Of a DNA stretch of 64,000 nt, positions 34,166-41,746 are shown piece after piece. Origin of the DNA: JANXMY01 sp965246745 (lineage in GTDB: Bacteria > Armatimonadota > Armatimonadia > Armatimonadales > Capsulimonadaceae); the NCBI GenBank assembly GCA_965246745.1, contig OZ251980.1:3472001-3536000 (forward strand), written 5' to 3'. The notes below the pieces were generated by a model. That model saw nothing but the letters and a program-made list of their open reading frames with translations, was not told the DNA's origin and made no database searches. Within the stretch, counting starts at the first letter, position 1; every line of letters starts with the position of its first letter. A program made the translations under genes and the position numbers.

Positions 34166-35470
34166 TTATTTCACCTCATGTAAAGCATGGAGACGCTTAA
34201 TATCTTTATCAATCTTCCCATTAGGCACAATGAAAAAATCCGCGTTTTTTTCGTCATCGTTCTTGAACTCTGTATCGGCCCCTTTGGCTACTAGGATTTT
34301 GACTAGCTCAAGATTGTCTTCCTGTGTAGCAAGCATCAATGGTGTCATACCTGTCGAATCAACAGAATTCGGATCAGCTTTGTTATCAAGGAGCAAAATA
34401 ACAACATCCTGTTTCTCCGCGCGGCAGGCATGAATCAGCGCTGTTTGGGCTTTCTCATCAGCTAAATTTACATCCGCACCGTTGGCAAGCAGCAATTTTA
34501 TCATTTCAGCATCGCCTTGGCGGACAGCAAACATAAGTGCTGTTTGCCCACTTGCCGTCATGCTTCGGTCAACTCCAAAGCCTCCAAGTTGGTTATTGAG
34601 TTTTTGGGAACTTAAACTTAAATCACTTTGGGCATTTACATCTATTCCTTTTCCGATTAGAAGAGCTGCTTTACTCTGCTGTATCAATCGGATAGGATTA
34701 TCGCCTTTGGAACTACTACAAACCTCCATCAATATAGTCTCACCATCCGCGTTACGGACATTAATATCTGCTCCTTTGTCAATTAATAGCTTGAATGCGT
34801 CTAAGTGAGTACCTGATGCCGTTAACCACAATGGTGTGTTACCAGAGTCATCCCCTGTATCAATTTTGCCTCCCCTATCAAGGAAGAATTGCATCATCGC
34901 TAAGTTGCCTGAAATTGTTGCGCCATACAAGGTGGTTACACTATGCGAGTTTACAGTGTCGGGTGATGCGCCTCTATCAACCAACAACTTCGCTATTTGT
35001 ACATTACCACCCATAGCTGCATACATAAGAACACTGTTTCCAATCTTATCTGTATCATCTATGCTAGCTCCATGTTGGAGCAACAATGTTACTACTTGTC
35101 GGTAAGCCTCTACGGGGGGCTGTATTTTTCCATAATTCATGTAATTCGCTTTGGCTGCAAGCATCAGCGCAGTAATACCGTTTTTATTTTTTGCGCCAAC
35201 ACTGACGTTTTTAGAGAGCAGGACTTTAACCTGCTCTACATTAGCCGTATCGCAGGCAAGCATGAGGGGCGTATGGCCGTCGCTGGGATAAATAAAGTCT
35301 GAAGTGGAAGATGAATCTGATGCTTGGTTTATCTGCTCTTTCGCTGGTTGCCGTTGGGTAGAAGTTGACTTGGAAAGACTAGAATTGCTCTGACTCAAAG
35401 GCCCATTTTGGTAGAGTGCGAATGCAACTCCTAACAACATTGCGAACATGAAGATGGCTACTCCAATCAT
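34166..35470 (-). CDS. Membrane-anchored ankyrin-repeat protein
   Basis: 434 residues. A membrane segment at about 3-17 is followed by a Ser/Thr/Gln linker and about nine ankyrin repeats (DGHTPLMLACDTANVEQVKV, GNSVLMYAAMGGNVQIAKLL, GQTALMFAVRQGDAEMIKLL and others). Ankyrin repeats bind proteins. The short N-tail implies the repeats lie outside the cytoplasm if the segment is a signal anchor. Codon use is AT-rich compared with the core genes. It sits between two unknown small genes of the island; the target is unknown. Confidence 0.85.
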   Translation of the reverse strand: MIGVAIFMFAMLLGVAFALYQNGPLSQSNSSLSKSTSTQRQPAKEQINQASDSSSTSDFIYPSDGHTPLMLACDTANVEQVKVLLSKNVSVGAKNKNGITALMLAAKANYMNYGKIQPPVEAYRQVVTLLLQHGASIDDTDKIGNSVLMYAAMGGNVQIAKLLVDRGASPDTVNSHSVTTLYGATISGNLAMMQFFLDRGGKIDTGDDSGNTPLWLTASGTHLDAFKLLIDKGADINVRNADGETILMEVCSSSKGDNPIRLIQQSKAALLIGKGIDVNAQSDLSLSSQKLNNQLGGFGVDRSMTASGQTALMFAVRQGDAEMIKLLLANGADVNLADEKAQTALIHACRAEKQDVVILLLDNKADPNSVDSTGMTPLMLATQEDNLELVKILVAKGADTEFKNDDEKNADFFIVPNGKIDKDIKRLHALHEVK

Positions 35471-35516
35471 TTACTGTAGGTGATTTGTTGCTTGAAAAAT
35501 TTATTGGTTTGTTATT

Positions 35517-36095
35517 TCACTGAGTTCCATAGTAGCGGTCTAAAATGCGCTTCTGCTCATCTTTAGGCAGAACGTCAGTTACATAGCGAATATCACCAGC
35601 ATTTTGTCTCATAGCCTCTAATAATTTCAACTGCATTGCTTCGTCATCTATCGGCTCTAAAGCTTTGCCATGAATCATTAAATCAGTACGTTGATGTGAA
35701 AGATTAAAAATTTCATTAATCAAGGGCCGGTATTTATCATTGGTGGGAAGACTGTGTTGAACTTCAAGAAGATTAGTTAAGTTTTCTATGGCTTGGGATC
35801 TGTCATTAGTATTTTCTTCGGTGGAGTTGTAGTCTTCAACTTCCTGACCAAATTTAACTGGGTAATACATCCAGACAGTAAGCACTACAGTATCTTCATT
35901 TGACAATGAAGCCGATGGCGGTGTTTGCTTTATTGCTTCCTCTGCATCATTAAGTCGAGTCTTCATGCGGGATTCTTTGATGGATGGCAAAACGAGGACA
36001 GCCAGTACCACGATCGCTATAACAGCCACTATTGCAAAACAGCCAAACCACGAGTACGAAGTTTTTTTCGATTTCTCTGGGAGTACTTCATTCAT
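35517..36095 (-). CDS. Hypothetical single-pass membrane protein
   Basis: About 192 residues. A lysine-rich N-terminus leads into one membrane segment (SWFGCFAIVAVIAIVVLAVLV region, about 13-38), then a helical charged domain. I do not recognise a family. An upstream ATG at 36113 lies inside a 22-bp palindrome arm and is less likely than ATG 36095. Composition is AT-rich as in the ankyrin gene, with which it probably moved. Confidence 0.55.
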   Translation of the reverse strand: MNEVLPEKSKKTSYSWFGCFAIVAVIAIVVLAVLVLPSIKESRMKTRLNDAEEAIKQTPPSASLSNEDTVVLTVWMYYPVKFGQEVEDYNSTEENTNDRSQAIENLTNLLEVQHSLPTNDKYRPLINEIFNLSHQRTDLMIHGKALEPIDDEAMQLKLLEAMRQNAGDIRYVTDVLPKDEQKRILDRYYGTQ

Positions 36096-36107
36096 AACTA
36101 AGTACCT

Positions 36108-36206
36108 GTGCATATGTAATCAGGTATTTCATCAGCCCCGAAGGGGCTTTCTCCGAGTAGCCTGGCACTTCCCGTGCCGGGTCAAAATACCTGATTACAT
36201 ATGCAC
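36108..36206. repeat. Palindromic element with perfect 22-bp arms
   Basis: Arms 36108-36129 and 36185-36206 are perfect inverted copies, around a 55-bp centre that holds two further hairpins (agccccgaaggggct and ggcacttcccgtgcc). It lies between the membrane protein start and the left end of the insertion sequence. It has the same outline as the other long palindromes but a different arm sequence. Confidence 0.85.
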
Positions 36207-36273
36207 GATTACTTACAATCTATTGCAAAAGTCGTAGCTCCAAAGGAAGCAGCCAAACGCCGATAATCCTGGC

Positions 36274-36831
36274 ATGATGCCATCAACCGATGAACCGAAC
36301 GAAGAAGCTGCCGAGCAGAAACCGTTACCGACGATCTGGAACGCTCCCGACCCGCTCTGGGAGTTGATCGAGAAAGTCCTGGCGGTTTATGATCCGCCCA
36401 ATCACATGGGCCGTCCACGCGCCGATGCTCGCCGCTCCTTCGACGGCATCATCTACCGCCTGCGGACAGGCTGCCAGTGGAACCACTTGCCGCAAGAGTT
36501 CGGCGACAAAACCACGGTCTACCGCGCTTTTGTGCGCTGGGAGAAACAAGGCATCTTCGATATTTTGTGGGCCATCCTGCTCACCAAGTGCGACGAGCTT
36601 CAAGGCGTTGATTGGCACTGGCAAGCCGCCGATGGCTGCCTCGCAAAAGCACGGGGCGTTCCAGGCAGCGGCCTGGGAAAAAGGGGGGTCAGGACGAATG
36701 TGTCGGTGCCAACCCCTGTGACCGTGGCAAGTCGGGCGTCAAGAAAAGCGTGCTGGTCGAAGGCAATGGCTGGCCCCTCGCGATCTGCATCAGCGGAGCC
36801 AACACCCCAGACGCCAAGCTGCTTGCCTTGA
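36274..36831 (+). CDS. IS5-family transposase, frame A (N-terminal part)
   Basis: Encodes the N-terminal DUF4096-type domain (LWELIEKVLAVYDPPNHMGR, RTGCQWNHLPQEFGD, VYRAFVRWEKQGIFD) and the first catalytic Asp region (WQAADGCLAKA). After about residue 135 the frame departs from transposase sequence; the true protein continues in frame B, one base back. The A5G6 run at 36678-36688 is the likely slippage site. Without the shift only a truncated product forms, which may repress transposition. Confidence 0.85.
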   Translation: MMPSTDEPNEEAAEQKPLPTIWNAPDPLWELIEKVLAVYDPPNHMGRPRADARRSFDGIIYRLRTGCQWNHLPQEFGDKTTVYRAFVRWEKQGIFDILWAILLTKCDELQGVDWHWQAADGCLAKARGVPGSGLGKRGVRTNVSVPTPVTVASRASRKACWSKAMAGPSRSASAEPTPQTPSCLP

Positions 36832-37187
36832 CGCTGGACGCCATTGTTGTTGAACGGCCCAAGCCGACCGCCGAGGAGCCGCAGCATTTGTGTCTGGACA
36901 AGGGCTACGATAATCCAACGGGCGAAGCGGCCTGCGTCCAGTTCGGCTACACGCCCCACATTCGGCGCATCGGCGAAGAAAAGCTGGACGCGGCGGGCGA
37001 GAAGAAGCATCCTGCCCGCCGCTGGGTGGTTGAGCGCACACTGGCCTGGCTGTCCCGCTGCCGCGCAGTTCTGGTTCGCTACGATAAACTGGCGGATCGC
37101 TACCTGGCGATGGTGAAACTAGCGTCTGCATTGCTTTGGTTCCGCCGCTGGCACACGCTTTCGCAGAAAGACTTGCAAAAGCCATGA
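36678..37187 (+). CDS. IS5-family transposase, frame B (C-terminal part)
   Basis: Frame B lies at -1 relative to frame A and carries the rest of the DDE catalytic core: VEGNGWPLAICISGANTPD, second Asp in CLDKGYDNP and the Glu in RRWVVERTLAWLSRCRAVLV. Its open frame begins at 36612, but it is expected to be made as an A-B fusion after slippage near 36678-36688. The terminal repeat begins just before its stop codon. Confidence 0.85.
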   Translation, partial: KKGGQDECVGANPCDRGKSGVKKSVLVEGNGWPLAICISGANTPDAKLLALTLDAIVVERPKPTAEEPQHLCLDKGYDNPTGEAACVQFGYTPHIRRIGEEKLDAAGEKKHPARRWVVERTLAWLSRCRAVLVRYDKLADRYLAMVKLASALLWFRRWHTLSQKDLQKP

Positions 37188-37239
37188 CTTTTGCAATAGA
37201 TTGTTAGTTCTCATATTGCAGACGATGACTAGATAGCTA

Positions 37240-37548
37240 CTAAAAAGAACGTCGGCGAGACGTTGGGGATGGATCGTATTGTCGAATTTTCTTCTGAATT
37301 GCCCCTGTCTCTGCTGCTATATTTCTTTGAGTTAGCGGGGACACTTTAAGTGCCTGAACATTATCTGAAAGAATGGCAACTCCATTTGTACCATCCAGGT
37401 TTACGGGAACGATTTGTTCTGCTACGAGGCTATCTGCTGCGGTTCTTGTTGCCTGTGCTAGACCATCTGTTTCTATATAATGCACAATAGGTTGTAGCGA
37501 TGCACCCGCTGATGCGCGGTAAGAATAAGTGATGGCGAACTTTTGCAT
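37240..37548 (-). CDS. Small hypothetical protein in the AT-rich island
   Basis: 102 residues, unrecognised. The N-terminal half is beta-like (KFAITYSYRASAGASLQPIVHYI), the rest helical and ending Arg-rich. gagggg precedes the ATG at 37548 as a Shine-Dalgarno. It is AT-richer than the core and lies between the insertion sequence and a terminator. Confidence 0.45.
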   Translation of the reverse strand: MQKFAITYSYRASAGASLQPIVHYIETDGLAQATRTAADSLVAEQIVPVNLDGTNGVAILSDNVQALKVSPLTQRNIAAETGAIQKKIRQYDPSPTSRRRSF

Positions 37549-37680
37549 TTTCCCCTCGTTATGGAACTGACATTATTGGGAGTGTCTCGCTATTGTTGCA
37601 AGCCGTTCAGATTAGCACAGCCTCAGCACAGCATATTACCCAACTACTCTAAAACGCCTATAGCTTTTTTCCTACCGCTA

Positions 37681-37831
37681 TTATACCACTCATGCACAAA
37701 GTACGCCATGTTGCCTAAACAAAAAAGCCCCGCGCCGTATGGCGCGGGGCTTCTCATATTGCCGGGCTAGACGGCGGCGGGGCGGGGTTGGAGGGTGTCG
37801 AGGAGGTGGCCGGCGGCGCTGATGCTGTCTT
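37681..37831 (-). repeat. Remnant of an aconitase gene 3' end with its terminator (direct repeat copy A)
   Basis: The 105 nt at 37727-37831 align without gaps to 38589-38693, the terminator and last codons of acn, with about 12 differences counted by eye. Copy A still encodes the end of aconitase (SISAAGHLLDTLQPRPAAV and a stop); the five base differences within these codons are all synonymous. A further shared ttataccact lies beyond the terminator. The remaining acn gene is absent on this side. Confidence 0.88.
37727..37755. terminator. Intrinsic terminator in copy A
   Basis: The stem gccccgcgcc/ggcgcggggc (37727-37736, 37741-37750) has a gtat loop and an A run on its left, so it acts on minus-strand transcripts leaving the VapBC-like module. 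Confidence 0.8.
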
Positions 37832-37841
37832 TAGATGACGC

Positions 37842-38303
37842 TTAGGGTAGCTGCATGACTTCTTCGGGGGTCAATACTCTCAGGCCGGGGATGAGCGGCT
37901 CGAAGCGCTTGAAGTCTTTAGGGTTCCACGTTAGGATGATGGACACGCCGTAAACCGCGCAGACGGCGGCGATGCGCGTGTCATGGACCTGCTTGCCGGA
38001 GACGGCGGCACGGCGGCAAAGGTCGCGCCAGGCGGCGTAAACGGCGTCTGTGTCGGAAAGCGGCAGGAACAAGCCTTCCATCGTGTCGAGTTCGGCGTCC
38101 GCTTCTTCCGGGGTCATGCCGAGGCCGTTGACGTTCGCGGGGCGGGTGGCGACAGACCGGAACTCGACGTAATTCTGCCGGGCGACTGTCAGGTCTTCCC
38201 CCATTGCGGTTAGACGGCTGAGGGCGTTCATCGTCACCGGACGGCGTGGGTCAGTCGGTACGGGCAGGCGCAGCAGGCAGGACGTATCTACGAGAGCGCT
38301 CAA
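37842..38303 (-). CDS. VapC-like PIN-domain toxin
   Basis: 153 residues. The PIN nuclease residues are Asp6 (LVDTSCLLRL), an acidic residue in the NYVEFRSVA region, Asp in HDTRIAAV, and the C-terminal LTWNPKDF. VapC toxins cut tRNA or rRNA. The start is TTG 38303, overlapping the upstream antitoxin stop as TTGA, so translation is coupled. The gene ends 10 nt from a remnant of the aconitase 3' end, and the intact acn gene lies on the other side of the module. Confidence 0.85.
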   Translation of the reverse strand: MSALVDTSCLLRLPVPTDPRRPVTMNALSRLTAMGEDLTVARQNYVEFRSVATRPANVNGLGMTPEEADAELDTMEGLFLPLSDTDAVYAAWRDLCRRAAVSGKQVHDTRIAAVCAVYGVSIILTWNPKDFKRFEPLIPGLRVLTPEEVMQLP

Positions 38304-38515
38304 AGCGTTTCATCCGCGTAGATGGCCTCGCGGCTTGTGGCGTCAGGGGAGAGGGGAACGCTGTGGGAGCGCTGGCCGAGGCTCCAAAGCCGCTTCTCCC
38401 AATCTGCGGAGCCTTGCGCCGGGAAATCTTCGCGAAGGTCAGCGGGTTCCAAGTTGCGCTCTTGCGCTGGTGTTCGCAGGTGCGTTTCTGTTTCTGGGGT
38501 CAGTGTCGGTGCCAT
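38300..38515 (-). CDS. Putative VapB-type antitoxin
   Basis: 71 residues, not matched to a named DNA-binding fold. It is acidic and Pro/Thr-rich, with the C-terminal toxin-wrapping look of VapB tails (LSPDATSREAIYADE). Its assignment rests on position: directly upstream of, and overlapping, the PIN toxin gene. A ggag sequence precedes ATG 38515. Confidence 0.65.
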   Translation of the reverse strand: MAPTLTPETETHLRTPAQERNLEPADLREDFPAQGSADWEKRLWSLGQRSHSVPLSPDATSREAIYADETL

Positions 38516-38557
38516 ATAAATGTCTCCATGTCGTCTGCTTGTCGTTCTGTTTCCCCA

Positions 38558-38693
38558 TTATACCACTGTCAACGATAAAACAAGAAAAGCCCTGCGCCAC
38601 AGGGCGCGGGGCTTCTCTTGCTGCCGGGCTAAACGGCGGCGGGGCGGGGCTGGAGGGTGTCCAGCAGATGGCCGGCGGCGCTGATGCTGTCTT
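38558..38693 (-). repeat. Aconitase gene 3' end and terminator (direct repeat copy B)
   Basis: This is the copy belonging to the intact acn gene. The terminator stem gccctgcgcc/ggcgcggggc is at 38589-38598 and 38603-38612. Together with copy A it brackets a 757-bp segment that contains only the VapBC-like module. Confidence 0.88.
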
Positions 38694-41562
38694 CTTCGAT
38701 GAGCTGGCGCAGGACGTAGGGGAGGATGCCGCCGTTGAGGTAGTAGTCTACTTCAATCGGGGTGTCAATGCGGAGCGTCAGCGGGACTTTTTCGGTGTCG
38801 CCGCTGGCCCGGTGGATCACCAATGTCACGTCCATCTGGGGCGACAGGCCGGTTTCGTAGCCGGTCAGGTCAAACGTCTCGGTGCCGTCTAAACCCAGCG
38901 TCTGGGCATTGGTGCCTTCCTTGAACTGGCAGGCCAGGACGCCCATGCCGACCAGATTGGAGCGGTGGATGCGCTCGAACGATTGGGCGATGACGGCTTT
39001 GACGCCCAAAAGGTTCGTGCCTTTGGCGGCCCAGTCGCGGGACGAGCCGGTGCCGTATTCCTGGCCGGCGAAGATCATCAGCGGGACGCCGAGGTCACGG
39101 TAGATGAGGGACGCGTCGTAAATGCTCATGTGCTCGCCGACCGGCTGGTAGACGGTCATGCCGCCGACCGTGCCCGGAACCATCAGGTTCTGGATGCGGA
39201 CATTGGCGAACGTCCCGCGCATCATGATCCGGTGGTTGCCCCGGCGCGAGCCGTAGGAGTTGAAGTCTTCTTCGGGCACTCCCTTCTGCTGCAAGTACAG
39301 GCCCGCCGGGGACGACGGCTTGATAGCCCCCGCCGGGCTGATATGGTCGGTCGTGACCGAGTCGCCGAAGATGGCGAGCGGACGCGCTTTGGTGATCTCC
39401 GGCGCGGAGGTCGGCAGGGCGAGGCTGAACTTGTCGAAGTAGGGCGGCTCCCGGATATAGGTGGACGACGCATCCCATTCGTAGACCGAGCCGAGCGACG
39501 ACGGGATTTCCTGCCACAAGGGGTTCTGCTCGGCGAAGTCTTTGTACAAACGCCGGTAGACATCGGGGTCGTTGGCCGACGACAGCATTTCGGCGATCTC
39601 GTCGGTGGTCGGCCAGAGGTCTTTCAAATACACGTCCACGCCCTGTTTGTCTTTGCCGATAGGGTCCGTGTTCATGTCAATATCCACCGTGCCGGCGAGG
39701 GCGAAGGCAACCACGAGGGGCGGGGACATGAGAAAGTTCGCGCGGACGTTCTGATGGACGCGGGCCTCGAAGTTGCGGTTGCCGGACAGCACCGACGCGA
39801 CGACCAAATCGTTGCGGGTGACGGTCTTCTCTAAATTCGGCTCCAGCGGCCCCGAGTTGCCGATACAGGTGGTGCAGCCGTAGCCGACCGTCTGGAAGCC
39901 CAGCTTATCGAGAAACGCCGACAGGCCCGTTTTCTCCAAATACTCGGTGACGACCCGCGACCCCGGCGCAAGCGACGTTTTCACCGTAGGCCGGACGGTC
40001 ATGCCGCGCCCCACGGCTTTTTTGGCGACCAGCCCCGCCGCCAGCATCAGGCTCGGGTTCGCCGTGTTGGTGCAGCTTGTGATCGCGGCAATCACAATGT
40101 CGCCGTGGGACAATTCCACCATCGCCTGCGGGAACTCGCCGAGCGGCACATCGGCCACCCGGTCGGGGGTCGGCCGGTTCTGCACCATCTCGACTTCGGT
40201 GAACGCCGCCGTGTCGTTGACCGTGTTCAGCGCGGCGGTTTCTTCCGGCAGGCTTTGCTGGTCCTGGTCGCCGCCGCCGGAAATCGGCTTGACATTGTGG
40301 CTCATGCCGGTCAAGGTGACAAACTTTTTATTCAGGTCTTCCAGCGACTTGTTGTACGCCGCCGGGTTCAGCAGAAGCTCATGGAACTTGGACTTGATCT
40401 CGGGCAGCTCAATTCTATCTTGGGGCCGCTTCGGGCCGGCGACGCTCGGCTGCACCGTGGACAAGTCCAGCTCCAAAAGCTGCGAGTATTCAATCTGGCC
40501 CGCGCCCGGCATGCCGAACAACCCCTGCGCTTTAAAGTACTGGCGGAACGCATCTACCTGGTCGTCGGTCCGGCCCGTCGCGGCGAGGTAGCGGCAGGAC
40601 TCCTCGTCCACCGGGAAAAAGCCCATCGTCGCGCCGTACTCCGGGGCCATGTTCGCAATGGTCGCCCGGTCGGTCAGCCCGAGCGACGCCGCGCCTTCGC
40701 CGTGGAACTCGACAAACTTGCCGACCACTTTTGCTTTTCGAAGCATTTCGGTGATGGTCAAAACGAGGTCGGTCGCGGTGACGCCGGCCGTCAGCGCTCC
40801 CGACAGATGCACCCCGACCACGTCCGGGGTCAAAAAGTAAACAGGCTGGCCGAGCATGCCCGCTTCGGCTTCAATGCCGCCGACGCCCCAGCCGACAATC
40901 CCGAGGCCGTTGATCATGGTCGTGTGCGAATCGGTCCCGACCAGCGTATCGGGATAAAACACGTCGCTTTTCGAGAGCACCCCTTTGGCGAGATACTCCA
41001 AGTTGACCTGGTGGATAATCCCGATGCCGGGCGGCACCACCGAAAAGCCGTTAAATGCCTGCATGCCCCACTTTAAGAACTGGTAGCGGGCGCGGTTGCG
41101 CTTGAACTCCATCTCCATGTTTAATTGGAGGGCGTTGGAAAGCTCCGAATAGTCCACCTGCACCGAGTGATCCACCACCAAATCCACCGGCACCAGCGGC
41201 TCGATCATGCCGGGGTCGCGGCCCATCCGGGCCACCGTGGTCCGCATCGCCGCGAGGTCCACCAAAAGCGGAACGCCCGTGAAGTCCTGCAAGACGACCC
41301 GCGCCACCACAAACGGGATTTCGGCGGTCCGCTCGGCCTTCGGTCGCCAGTTCGCCAGCTCGCAGATGTCGTCCTCCCGCACCCGCTTGCCGTCGTAGTT
41401 TCTGAGCACCGACTCGAGAACAATCCGAAGACACACCGGCAGCTTCGAGATCGGGCCGACTTCGGCCGTTTCAAGCTGCGGCAGCGAGTAAAACTGCCCT
41501 GTTTTCCCGTTGCCGTAAGTGAACGATTGCAGGGTGCCGAAAAGAGAGTGTGTTTCTGCCAT
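38629..41562 (-). CDS. acnA: Aconitate hydratase
   Basis: A 977-residue AcnA-type aconitase, somewhat longer than the common 890-930. It converts citrate to isocitrate in the TCA cycle. The three Fe-S cluster cysteines are in SCTNTANPS and GYGCTTCIGNSGPL; GVGGIEAEAGMLGQP and the C-terminal swivel domain (GDSVTTDHISPAGAI, SYGSRRGNHRIMMRGTFANVR, GQEYGTGSSRDWAAKG) are complete. Extra residues lie between about 385 and 460 (Gln/Glu/Thr-rich insert after SHNVKPISGG). It ends in a terminator that is duplicated 860 bp away beyond a VapBC-like module. Confidence 0.96.
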   Translation of the reverse strand: MAETHSLFGTLQSFTYGNGKTGQFYSLPQLETAEVGPISKLPVCLRIVLESVLRNYDGKRVREDDICELANWRPKAERTAEIPFVVARVVLQDFTGVPLLVDLAAMRTTVARMGRDPGMIEPLVPVDLVVDHSVQVDYSELSNALQLNMEMEFKRNRARYQFLKWGMQAFNGFSVVPPGIGIIHQVNLEYLAKGVLSKSDVFYPDTLVGTDSHTTMINGLGIVGWGVGGIEAEAGMLGQPVYFLTPDVVGVHLSGALTAGVTATDLVLTITEMLRKAKVVGKFVEFHGEGAASLGLTDRATIANMAPEYGATMGFFPVDEESCRYLAATGRTDDQVDAFRQYFKAQGLFGMPGAGQIEYSQLLELDLSTVQPSVAGPKRPQDRIELPEIKSKFHELLLNPAAYNKSLEDLNKKFVTLTGMSHNVKPISGGGDQDQQSLPEETAALNTVNDTAAFTEVEMVQNRPTPDRVADVPLGEFPQAMVELSHGDIVIAAITSCTNTANPSLMLAAGLVAKKAVGRGMTVRPTVKTSLAPGSRVVTEYLEKTGLSAFLDKLGFQTVGYGCTTCIGNSGPLEPNLEKTVTRNDLVVASVLSGNRNFEARVHQNVRANFLMSPPLVVAFALAGTVDIDMNTDPIGKDKQGVDVYLKDLWPTTDEIAEMLSSANDPDVYRRLYKDFAEQNPLWQEIPSSLGSVYEWDASSTYIREPPYFDKFSLALPTSAPEITKARPLAIFGDSVTTDHISPAGAIKPSSPAGLYLQQKGVPEEDFNSYGSRRGNHRIMMRGTFANVRIQNLMVPGTVGGMTVYQPVGEHMSIYDASLIYRDLGVPLMIFAGQEYGTGSSRDWAAKGTNLLGVKAVIAQSFERIHRSNLVGMGVLACQFKEGTNAQTLGLDGTETFDLTGYETGLSPQMDVTLVIHRASGDTEKVPLTLRIDTPIEVDYYLNGGILPYVLRQLIEEDSISAAGHLLDTLQPRPAAV

Positions 41563-41706
41563 AAGACAATAGTCCTTCGCTTCTGATTTTGCTTTTCTGA
41601 TTTTGCTTTAACTGCCTTTAGTATAACGGCGTCCGGGCGGGCCTGTCAAGCAAAAACCGCGCTGTCTTGCGATGCACTCGAAAACGCACAAACATCGGCA
41701 GAAAAA

Positions 41707-41732
41707 GCCCCGGCAGAGGTTTCTGCCGGGGC
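41707..41732 (-). terminator. Intrinsic terminator after the malectin-domain gene
   Basis: The 11-bp stem gccccggcaga/tctgccggggc reads on the minus strand into five T residues, 15 nt after the stop codon at 41747. Confidence 0.85.
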
Positions 41733-41746
41733 GCTAGGGTAACTTG

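Larger units (their letters stand above)
36216..37203 (+). mobile_element. IS5-family insertion sequence, 988 bp
   Basis: The ends are 18-bp perfect inverted repeats (caatctattgcaaaagtc at 36216-36233 and its complement at 37186-37203), with further partial matching inside. A TTA triplet flanks both ends (36213-36215 and 37204-37206) as a target duplication, which fits the TNA rule of the IS1031-like subgroup. Inside are two overlapping frames encoding one DDE transposase by frameshift. Ends and duplication look intact, so the insertion is probably recent. Confidence 0.9.

Noticed and set aside
33843..37548. Prophage remnant
   Set aside because: No integrase, structural, lysis or replication gene is recognisable; only an insertion sequence, ankyrin protein and small unknowns are present.
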